Positions 1-12,200 of a stretch of DNA of 64,000 bases are shown in pieces. Every line of letters starts with the position of its first letter. Positions within the stretch are counted from its first letter, which is position 1. The stretch comes from Ampullaceana balthica. Lineage: Eukaryota > Mollusca > Gastropoda > Lymnaeidae. Under the pieces are notes generated by a model. It was given only the letters and a program-made list of their open reading frames with translations. It did no database searches and was not told where the DNA came from. The stretch covers positions 496,001 to 560,000 of the forward strand of contig CALYLW010000210.1 of NCBI GenBank assembly GCA_944989445.1. Direction: 5' to 3'. The position numbers and the translations under genes are program-made.

Positions 1-131
1 ACATCGATGTAGTATCCTTATTCAGAAGTGGATTGTCATTGCGCATTGATGTCGTTACTAAACGTGCGCTTTTTGAGACCGTCGGTGACACCTCGGTGTG
101 GCCGAACTGACCAGCGCTTCTCTTCCCACAG

Positions 132-288
132 AAAGATCTGCACCACCAACGATATGACGGAGTACGCAACGGACGGCTCAACGAGGACAACCGTCGTTTA
201 CACCAGGTGGTACTACAGGCGAGACAACCTACCTGGGAGTCAGAGGACAGAGTCCCTCATCAACACCAACGACGGTGACATCGCCCAG
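132..288 (+). CDS. Gene 1, first exon in window
   Basis: Acceptor CTTCCCACAG ends at 131 and donor CAG/GTGAGT begins at 289. The exon starts with one nucleotide completing a split codon, then 52 codons (KICTTNDMTEY... to ...DGDIAQ), and leaves in phase 0. The end (RRDNLPGSQRTESLI..GDIAQ) resembles the end of the seventh exon (GNVLRGRKSVSSLIGDVRLK), and both exons enter in phase 2 and leave in phase 0. This suggests it closes an earlier copy of the module. Confidence 0.8.
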
Positions 289-3200
289 GTGAGTCATGAC
301 GATGGCCGACGGACACACGCGAGTAAAAGTCATCAAACAATTCAAATAAAGGGGTCGGGTTGGTGTCCCTCAGGCACTTACATTTCAGCTGTCCGTTGTT
401 TTATTATGGTATGGATTTTTTCAAAATTTATCTATACACCACTGTTGTCTGGATTTCAATTTTTGACATATCGAACAAGCAATACAGATGATGTGTATAT
501 GCATAAAGAAAATATTTTTAATTTCTAGCTTTCATAGAGAAATGTATAGCAATTTTGTGTGTTACTAGACATCTTTAAAAGGCTAATGATAAAGTGATAA
601 CATTATTAACATTTACACGTGTAAAAGCTTTAAAAATGACTTACCTTAATAATATTACATTGATATCATATATGTAAATGAATGCCAAGCCAAATGTTTA
701 AGAGTTATTTTTGTGGTACAAATATTCTTTAAACGAAAGTTGGTTACAAAATTACAATGTAAATGCTCATCATTTTCCACGTGAACCGCTAGGGCCAACA
801 TTTGTTTCTTTTAAATCAAACAGTTTAGAGATTCGTTGAAATGTAATTTTTTGTTTCGCTTATTTCAACTTCAGTCCAACTTAACTTCCATTTCATAAAC
901 TTTCATTGCCTAACATTGGTTCCGTAGCCTTACAAAAAAAAATTGACGTGATGTAAAGTAAAGCAATTTTCTGTATTGAAACGTATACACAGGGCAAGTT
1001 GTCTTCCTTCAAACAAAACATGCTGGGTGGTTGGGGTACAACCGTCCTGGTTCACATCCTCAACAATGGTCAGGGGAAAAAGTCGACGAACACGATCCCC
1101 AGCGACTACCGCATCTACACCAACCAGATCGTCGTTGTGAGGTCAGGCGAGGAGGACGTGGCTGCCATCAACGTTCTGTCGTTTGCAAAGGTAGACGTCA
1201 GTTTTCCTTACACTCCGCTTTTACGTTTGCCCGAAAAATGCGTGTACAACCATCCTGTGCTTGGTACGGCTAGCCAACAGCACATTAACACATTCGCGTG
1301 CATCTTGGTACGGCTAGCCAACAACACATTAACACATTCGCGTGCATCTTGGTACGGCTAGCCAACAGCACATTAACACATTCGCTTGCATCTTGGTACG
1401 GCTAGCCAACAGCACATTAACACATTCGCGTGCATGTTGGTACGGCTAGCAAACAGCACATTAACACATTCGCGTGCATCTTGGTACGGCTAGCCAACAG
1501 CACATTAACACATTCGTGTGCATCTTGGTACAGTCAGGATATGACCTTTTGTTCTTTACATATTTTTTTTGCCTTGACTGATTCAAACATCATTTTTCCA
1601 GGGCACGTCTGCTCTCTACCTGGATACGAGGCTGTTTGCTACAGATGGTGAAGACTACAACGACGGGTGGGACCTGACCTCACACAAGAAGGTCACTTCA
1701 TCGAATGACAATTTTAAACACAGGTGAGGTGCTCTCTTGAAATCTAGAGGGACTGACTTTTGAGAAAAAAGAAACGTGAGGGGTCCGTGCCAGTGGTACG
1801 TCCAGCGGTAAGTGCTAGTGGTGCGTCAAGTAGTAAGTGCTAGTGGTCGTTGCCAGTGGTCGGTGCCAATTGTGTTTGCTGGGGCTGGGTGCCAGGTTGG
1901 AATAAGTTATCATGGGGGAGTGCGTGCCGGTGTGTTTCCAGAAATAACAGTTAATGTAATTATATTTGAGATTCGTTCTCTCGTAAGTTAGCACCTCAAA
2001 CCATCGTTTTCGAGTTTGGCTAAGAAGTGGAGAGCATCTCTATATCAAAGATTTCATTTATGTTTTCTCAGTTCACCGTTTTGTTCTGTAGTAACATTTG
2101 AGGGGTGGGGGAGAGGGCGAAGCGCAGCGAACGAAAAAAAACTTTCTTTCTGAGTTTCAGAAAGAGACTATTTTAGCATATTGCATATAAATTTAAGTAC
2201 TACTACAATTTAAGTCTACTACAATTTACGTACTGCTACAATTTAAGTACTACTACAATTTAAGTACTAGTACAATTTAAGTACTACAAAAATTTAATTA
2301 CTACTACAATTTAAGTACTACTACAATTTAAGTACTACTACAATTGTGATGTTTCACAGAAGAGAATTTAGTTTTTGGCCCTGGCCAGCGCCCTGAAGCT
2401 TTCGACTTCATTAAATTAACTGTTTGAGTGAGGGGTCAAAGGAGTTCTTAAAATAAGTGTTTGTTATTTTTATTTTTGTTTAATGTGCTCGTTCTGAACA
2501 TACTTTTCTATTCTTCATTACTATCAGTCTATTTATTTGTATGTCTGTGCATCGATGTCTATACGTAACTGTGTCTTCCTGTCTATGTGTATCTTATCAT
2601 AAGTGACCGTTCCTGGATATTTGTCAGCCTGGCGTCCTTCTGTAGGTCTTATCTTAATATTAAACCACGTGACCCCTACTTAGGTACCTGCTTCACCTTG
2701 ATGAACGTCTGTACCATTAGCTCAGTAAATCATATCTAACTAAACTCAAGCAAATTATTAACAGTTATCAAGTTTTGTTTATGTTTTTTAGCTGGATAGT
2801 TGACCCCTGCTGGACACTGGTCTACACTAGCTACTCGGACACCATCAAAAAGACCAGGTACTTTTTACTACATACTGTGTGTAAATAATTAGTTCATACC
2901 TCTGTACCATTTTAGCAGAAGCAAAGTACTTGAGTTGTTTTTAAAAGTATGAGAGAGTCTTTATGTCATGTTCACAGTAGTCAGTAGAAGCATAACAACT
3001 AAGGTATTTTATGTCAATATTGACATTTATATTATATTTGCATAACTTTTTAAAAACATATTCTATTAAAACATTTCATTTCAAACATGGATCTATGTTT
3101 TAAAACTCTTCAAGCCATCCACAACTAAAAAAAATAAGTAAATTTAATAACAAAAGGAAAAAAAACACAGAAAAACAATAACAAAATTGAAAAAATGCTG

Positions 3201-6200
3201 CTTTCGATTTTTGGAAGCAAATATATTTTCCAGTAAAAAATAAATGGTAGTGTATCGGTAATCAATAATCGGAAGAAGCTCATGGATGAGGAGAGTGATT
3301 TAAACTATACCCTTTACGTAGTGTGGCTGCGCGTCCGCGCGGATATCTCACGGTTGCCGCGCAGCAGTTTAGAAATACCGCTTAGCAAAGTTTGTAAAAT
3401 ACTGCGTACAAAAAAAAAGATGAAGTGCAACTTTGCACACAAGTTGTTTTTTTTTACTTTGCATATGACCAACATATCTTTAACGTAACATTGCAAATGG
3501 GTCTGTGTAAATAAATTAATGGGGGTGAGACTGCAACCAGGATTTTAAATTAGTAAATCTATAACATATAAACAGGGTATTAGTTAGCCTGACAGGACGT
3601 AAAACAACAGCGAACGTTTCAGCAAATAGCCTTCCTCAACGGACAAATAGTACACAAATAAAACGTATATAACGAAAGAATTTTTAAAAACTTAGCTGCG
3701 GTGAAATCCAATTAGTCCAGTAGAAATAGGTGTCTGTGAACGTGTTGGCAAAACAAAATATTCCTTGTCATCATGGATCAGAAGATGAAACATTTCTTGT
3801 CATCAAAATTTAAAAACATGACATTTAAGTCATAAAATAATACAAACCTGTAAAAACAAAGTTTTGGACTATAAATCCATTATATATGAGACATAACTAA
3901 AAGTATTGATTATGTTCAAACGCGACAAACATTTACAGACTGAATCTGTCTTAACTCCCCTTTGCTGTATAACCCCGGGGGTGGGGGTGGGAGAGGGGAA
4001 AGGTCTGGCCACCGATCGATGGACCGAGATCAGCGTGACATGTAAAATGTAAACAAAAGCACGCTGGTACATCGACGATGTGGCTTCAACGCGCGAACTG
4101 AACTGTCACGTGAAAAAAAACAATAACAAACTGTGAAATTGAATTACATACGTTGTATAGAGATAACTTTAAAATGCATTAATTTAATTACGGTACGTTC
4201 GATCGATCTGAAACTTTGATACGATGCATTGTTAGATGACACGAGTCTATGTGCCGAATTTCAGCTCGATGGCATCACGGGAAGTGGGTAATTTTTTACT
4301 TTTGTTTTTCCGCCCGCCTGCCCGACGTACGAAGAGATGACGACAGACAGAGAGAGAGACAAGATTTCGAAGTTAATATAAGTGATTTAATGAACCGCGG
4401 TGCCCAAGATCTAAGTGGGTGGGGCTTGTAGTTAGTTTGGCTGCACCACGTGTTGCCTAACATCTCATTCCTGGATGAGACACGCCTTTATCCCCCTGTC
4501 AATCAACGAGAGATAACCTCTAAGACTTAAAAATAATTTAAGTTTTATTCATCATGAAATTCTTTGCAATGATGCCCCCAAAAATTGTTCACAAACCATC
4601 GAAAGACGTAGATAGAAGTAGAAATGAACACCAAATATGTCAAAAAGTTTTGAATTCAAAGTAGATGAAAGTTTTATGTGATTTTTCAAGATACTTTATA
4701 AAATATTACCTGCTGACTATGGCTGTACATGTTAACAAATGTAGAAATATTACCACCGGCTAGTGCGACTTCGTTATAAAGTTTCAATATGAAATATTTA
4801 GTTAATACTTGTAAACATTTTCATGTCTGAAACCTCTAAACGTTTATCTTGTCATTGACTGGGGTTTGGTGGTTGAAAAGGGGTGGGGGGTCATTTTATA
4901 TATTTAAAAATACGCTAATTAATGTCCGCTTTAATCAGTTATAAGTGACTCTTATTTTTATTTTTTACTAGCAGACCCGTCGTGCGTTGCAACGATCTCA
5001 GTAAAAATGAATAAATTTAAAGAAACCAATGAGTGTTATGTTTAAAAACAATTATGCAGAAACCTTCGCGGAATAGTGGAAAAAATTCTAAGTTTCATAG
5101 CAAACGGATAAATAAATTAATAATTAAATAGCGTACAAAAGAAGGAACGATATTAAGGGCCCCGGCCCCAAAATGAGTGATAATATAGTTTTTTTTATTG
5201 CCATTGTACTCAAGCTATATTCCTCAATATCGTGTAAAATTGAATAGGGAATACAATTATTAAAGTTCAGTAAAAAGATATTTGGGGCCCCCAGCTCCGA
5301 GGGAATGGACATTAGGAGTTCAGTGCACTATAGTAATATAGGCTCTTAAGTTTTTATATACTAAGTTTGGTCAAAATCCAGTGATTTTCTAATTATCTAA
5401 CGCTTAAACTACTTTTTATATAGCTAATATAGGGGGGAAATGACATTAAGGGGCCCCCGGCCCATTCGGTGCAAGAGGTCAACTTCAAAATCCTGTTCAT
5501 TTTAATTCAGTTTTATTGTGGATATATTTCTCAAGATCTTTAAAAATTGAATAGGAAAAATATCTTAAACATATACGAAAAAAAGACATTTGGGGCCTCC
5601 GGCCCCGAAGATATTGACATTAGAAGTTCAGTGCCCTATAGTATTTTAATATGGGCTACCAAGTTTTTGTATACAAAGTTTGGTGAAGATCTATTCATTT
5701 ACTAAGTAGCTAACGCATAAACTAATATTTATATAGCTCATATAAGCAAAAAACTAAATTAAGGGCCCTGGGGCCCATTCAGGGCAAGATATTAAGTTCA
5801 GAAACCTGTTCATTTCAATATGGATAATAGTGGATACATTTACCATTATTTGTCAAGTTTTTAATAATTGAATTGAGGAATAAAATCTTAAAAGTTTAAG
5901 TAAAAAGGTATTTTGGGCCCCCAGCCCCAAGGAGTGGCCATTAGGAGTCAATTGCCCTATAGTATTATAATATGGGCTACCAAGTTTTTGTATACAAAGT
6001 TTGGTTAAGATCTATTCATTTACTCAGTAGATAACGCTTAAACTAATTTTTATATAGCTCGTATAAGCAAAATATGACATTATGGGCACCCGGCGCCCCA
6101 TGAGTGTTAAATTTTGAGAAAAAAAAGTAGCCAGTTACCATCCCGGGAGCATTCTCAACAGTCTCAAAAAGTTTCATGACGATCGGGTGAATGGTTTAGT

Positions 6201-9200
6201 CAGCTATAAAGGACATGCACACACACACACACACAGACATACTTTGATTTATATATATATAGATAGATATAAGAAAAAAAAGACATTTAGGGGCCCCTGG
6301 GCCAATTCGGTGATAGATGTAAATTTCAAAAACCTTTTCATTTTAATTAAGTTTCCTCAAGATATATTCCTCAAGATCGTGAAAAATTTAATGAGGGAAA
6401 ATACATTAAACATTTACGAAGAAAAGACATTTGAGGCCCCTGGCCCCGAAGGAATGGACATTTGAAGTTATGTGCCCTATAGTAATTTACTATGGGCTAC
6501 CAAGTTTTTGTATTCAAATTTTGGTTTAGATCCATTCATTTACTCAGTAGCTAACGCATAAACTAATTTTGATATATCTTATATTAGCCCCGGGGCCCAT
6601 TCAGTGCAAGATATAAAGTTCAAAACCCCTGTTCATTTCAATTTGTATAATAATGGATACATGTGTCATTATTTGTCAAGATTGTTAATGACTGAATGGT
6701 GAATAAAATCTTAAACGTTTAAGAAATGTGAATTTTTGGGCCCCCAGCCCCAAAGGAATGACTATTTGCAGTTCAGTGCCCTATAGTATTTTAATATTGG
6801 CTATCAAGTTGTCATATACAAAGTTTGGTTAAGATCCAACAATTTACACAGTAGCTGGCGCTTAAACTAATTTTTATATAGCTCATATAAGCAAAAATGA
6901 CATTATGGGCCCCCGGTGCCCCATGAGTGTTAACTTTAGAAAACAAAGTTGACAGTTACCATCCCAGGTAGGTACTTAAGAGTCTCCAAAAATTTCATGA
7001 CGATCGGATGAATGGTTTAGTCAGCTATAAAGGACATGCACACACACACACACAGACATACTTTGATTTTTATATATATAGATTTTTAATGTTCATTTTT
7101 TTAAAAATGTATTTTGCGCTAAGAGAACACGCGCGCACCCATAGCTACAAACATACACACGCTCATACACGCCCAACCACTCAGACACACACTCACACAC
7201 CAATGTTCCATTTAAGCGGCGCGGCTATAATGTTCCATTTAAGCGACGCGGCTACGCGGCCGCGCAGCTATCTGACCGACGTCACGCAGCAGATATGAAT
7301 GACCAAGCATCAGATTTTATAAAACATTGCACACAAAAATGGATGCTTTGCCACATTGGACACGATGTTTTTTTTTAATTTTCAAACGGACCATCGAAAA
7401 TTAGAAGGAAAATTGACACACAAAAACACCATGCACACACGCGTAACTTTAATATTATTTCCATTGAAAAAAATATGTTCTTGCTCGTTAGTGGTGGCTA
7501 AATAAATCTTGTGAACGCTACTTAACATGCCCCATAGGCCGTCATGGAATGGAAAGAAGGTTATTTATATTTTCTTGTTACAAGTGTCATATGTGGGACA
7601 TTGGGCGAGCTTCATGTGGGAAGCATTGGGCAAGTCTCGTGTGGTGTCGAGAGTTTAACACTAGACATTTGTTCATAATGATTATCTTACGTTGGAAACA
7701 ACATTATAAATCCCTGCTCAAAAAGAAAATTCTTTGTAGATAATTTTGCAATATGTAATTTAAAAAAAATTAAACAGTTTAAAATAAATAATTTTATTTT
7801 TAAATTTTGAAAAGTAGAATTTAAAAAAAAATGCGGATTAATTAGCGATTATCCTTATTTTTAACAATCGCACCAAATCCACATATTATGTCTATCCAGG
7901 CTATTCTTTTGCAAAGTCGTAATTCTCAAATCGCTTCATTCCCCACCAGCGACACCGGATCAATCAAAAATCTGCTTGAAGCCATCAGAGGTGGAAAGCG
8001 CTTGAAGGTGTCGATCGGAGAAGACGAGCAAACGTTGTACGCAGAGGCGGATCACGTGGTGATCACTGACAACGATGTCGTCATAGCCCAGGTGATAAGG
8101 TAAGTTTCTCCGTCGTAGTTCTGTGACACGTCACACACATAAAATTTGCCGATAGTGCGGGCAGGAAGAGTGAGGTGGTGGGGGTGGGGGTTTGGCAGGA
8201 AGAGTGAGGTGGTGGGGGTGGGGGTTGGGATTAAGGGTTACTTTAAACCACAACAAAACTCTAAATCTAGATAAGTCGTTGTAATTTACGTAATCATATA
8301 GCTAATTAACTACACCGCATACATTGTTATTACTGTGCTTTAATCAACCATTCTACTGCAGCATGACCACCGAGGACTACAAATTTGATAATGACGGCCA
8401 GTGGTCATTCTACTTCGTACACAGCACCGGCATGGTGTGTCGAGACACACTGCCCATTTCTGAACTCAGCGGCAAAAGGTAGGCACTAATATTGTTTAAA
8501 ACCCATACACAGTTGCATCATAGTCACACAATGCCATTAGACAAGATACACCAAATGATATACGAGAAGAGGGAGTGTGAACCGGACATATGTGCCAAAC
8601 TTTGGCGGTCCATATAGAGGAAAATGGTCAGTGTCGAGTATGGTAGGTAGGATGGAAATGCCAGACATTTCTAAAGGCATCTAAACCAGGATAGACAACA
8701 AGGGGTCACGGGAATTGTTTTTTCAAGTACAACACCAATTACTCTTATCGCCCTTTAATGATGGAGAAGTCAAACATCGTTATTATAAGACTAATAGAAA
8801 CTTCCTAGATGTCCCCTGGACATATGTTCCAATAATTGACTCAGACCGCTGAGACTTGCTTGACATTTGTTCCGATAGTTGACTTAGACCGCTGAGACTT
8901 GCTTGACATGTGTTCCGATAGTTGACTCAGACCGCTGAGATTTGCTTGACAATTGTTCCGATAGTTGACTTAGACCGCTGAGACTTGCTTGACAATTGTT
9001 CCGATAGTTGACTCAGACCGCTGAGACTTTCTTTACCTTGTATAACTTATAATGATACAATAGGATCCAATTTGAACTCGACTGAAAGGTAGGTAATCTG
9101 TATTAAACGAACTCATATTTTTAACGTGATTAATGCCCTTTGGAATACATGATCTGAAATTAATTGCAAGGAATTTGTTAATCTTCTTTATATCCAATTT

Positions 9201-12200
9201 TTATTTTATTTTTTTATGGTAACACCAAGATTATATAAGAGTTAACAATATTTTTAAATTTTTTTGTTTGTTTTATAAACGCAATAATTATGAAACCTCA
9301 TTTTAAAAAATAAATTGATAGTTGCTATTGTATATTACCTATGATCATTAACATATATTATTTATTTCAGTGATACTTTTTTTTATTTTAGGTAAGAGCA
9401 TTATTAGTAGTAAATATTACTAATAAATAATATAAAAGCCCCGGTCATTCTGTAACGCTAAGGGACACAATCAGCACATTTTTAAAATTGAAAATATAGA
9501 CGTAAAACCATAATCTTATCTGTTTACAGACGCTCCTTCTATACAGAAGATTATTGCGTCCTACGCTTATCTATGGTTTGTGTTTAGTCCTGCATTTTTA
9601 TTAGAGATTTAAATGTTGATAAAGTGTTGGTTTTCCTGGATTCTTCAGGCAACCCATTCCACGCCCGAATTCCGGACGGGAAGAATGAAAACTTGTATGT
9701 GTTTGTTCTTGCATACGGAATAAGAAAGGTGTTTTTATCCTTATGTCTATCTGAGGGTTGTATTAAGTTATCTTTGTGATGTATTTCTAAATTAGAATTA
9801 ATTGCTTTATGTATGATTACTACTTTGCTCTTGGTTCTTCTATCCTCTAGTGTTTCAAGGTTTAATGATTTAACTAATGGTGTTATTCTTGTCAGTTTCG
9901 AATATTCTCCAGTAATGAATCTGGCAGCTCTTTTTTGAATTTGTTCTAGTTTATCAATGTTTTCTTTGGTGGATGGGTCCCATACAGAAGATGCATATTC
10001 TAGTGCAGGTCTCACCAAAGTGAGGTAGCATTTTAGTTTTATATTAAAACCATAATCATTTTGGTTTCGAGATTAACAGAGCGTGTGGTCATTGTTTGAG
10101 CTTATATTTTAATTTTGGAAAAGGGTTATAATGAGAAATTTTGTGAAAAATAAATCATTTTAATGAAATAAAATTTAATTATACATTCTTTTTTATTGAA
10201 CTCATTCGCATATCAATTTTTGGTTGTCGGACACACTGATTCGAACGCATGCAATAACACTGACCTATGTTTCTTCCACTTTTGAAAACAGTGGGTGCCT
10301 AAGGAGGCCCGTGCTGTCACCTAGTTACAGAGATAATGGATGATCTTTCGATATTTTTTCATCAATAACAAGTCACATACTGGAGTGTTTTTTTTATTTA
10401 TTTTTAAATACATTATATATTATTCCCCATAAAAGCTTTTAAAAAATCAAGTCATATGTTCAACTTTAGTTGTACATATATAAGTTTATTTCCCGAACAA
10501 TTTTGTATTAACTTGCCCTGACAATTAGATGAGGAAAGCAAGTGTTCTTGTTTTTTTCCCATTTTTTTCAGAGACAGCTCCGATTCTATAATTAATAAGT
10601 GTATGTGAATTTTGTCTAGCAATTAGATTTGAAGGAAGCAGGGGCGTAGCTAAGGTGGGCAGGCTTTGACGGGTGCCCCTTGTACGCCAGGTTAAAGATG
10701 TAGCGAGCGGGGTGGTAGAAAAGGGAATTGCTGGCAAGTTGTTTTTGTGATTTAAAACTTGAAGAAATAATTATTATCTCTATTATCTTAAACATGGGAG
10801 ACACTCTTTCTACACAGAAGATAATTGTGTCCTACGCTTCTCTATGGTTTATGTCTAGTCTTGCATTTTTATTTGAGTAAAAATCGTAACGTGTTTGGGT
10901 TTTTTTTTAATGTTCATGCAAACCATTCCACGTCCGAATTCCAGACAGGAAGAACCAGTATTTTCATGCGTTTGTTCTTGCATTCGTATTATCAAGAAAA
11001 GCTTTTTATCCCCTATCTGAGTGTAGCCTTAGATTATCGTTTTTAAAGGTGGTTAAAAGAAATATTAAAATTAAAATGAATTCAATCCTACTTTACAACA
11101 TATCTTTGTTTTATCCTTTAATGATTGGTGGTTTGTCATCTGTAACTGATTTGTTCCAGCTCGGCGTGCAGCAAAGCCAGCGCTCAATGGTTTGTGGACA
11201 GCAGACCCCACGAGGTTTTATGGGAAACAGACGTTACGGGCAACGTCCTGCGTGGTAGAAAATCGGTGTCCAGCCTTATTGGTGACGTCAGATTAAAGGT
11301 GCTTGGGGGTGGTTATGTTGTTATCTCTGTGATGTTCATTTTGTTTGTTGTTTATTTATCATTTTCATTTCGTATGAAGTTTTTCTTTACTAGCTTCCCC
11401 CATATACGGTTGTATCTGAAGTCTAATAAAAAGTAAAAGAAAAAGAAAAAAGAAATGTAAGGCTAAAATGGAAAGCAAAGCCTCCAAATGAAAAAAAAAT
11501 AAGACAGAAAGTAAAATATTTCAATCAAAGGCTAAAATTTTATATAAACCTATAAAAGTAAAGGCTAATACACAAAGTAAAACATCCAAATTTAAGGCTA
11601 ATATAGAACGCTAAACATGCAAATGAAAAAATGGTATAGAAAGTAAATCTTTAAATATACGGCGAATATTGAATAGAAACATCTAAAGGTAATGCTAATG
11701 TTGTGCATAAACCTCTTAAAGTAAGGTTTATATACAAAGTAAATCATCTAAATGCAAGGCTAATATTGTAAATAACCCTCTAGAGGTAACAGTAATATCG
11801 GGTATAAAACCTGTAAAAGTAATGCTAATAAATGTAATAGATATGAAATATGTAAATGTGATACTAAATTATATATAAAACTAGCTATATACCCGGCGTC
11901 AATCGGGTTTCATGGGGGAAAACGAAAAGGAAAAAATATATATTGATCATTTTGACATTCTTTTATCGACTTTTCTTAATAACTTGCTTATCGGATTATA
12001 AAATAGCATTATATGAAACAAATGCAGATTGAATAGACTATTGAAAACATTAAATTTAAACCAAACGAACGTGTGAAAGCGGTAGACAATAAAGAATTAG
12101 ATGATGCTTCAAAAATATATGTTTATCTTGAAGTTTAAATAAGAATATCTTCCGATTTGTTCAAGTTAATGTTTTCTCTTCAGTAGAGTCAGAACAATTA

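Noticed and set aside
28..528. Single 166-residue ORF
   Set aside because: Only 132-288 is coding; the rest is intron read through good splice sites.
999..1361. ORF running into the 44-bp repeat
   Set aside because: Coding ends at the donor at 1191; the C-terminal part is the intronic minisatellite.
6187..6465. ORFs rich in HTHTH and YIYI at 6187 and 7008
   Set aside because: They lie over the CA/TA runs of Helitron heads.
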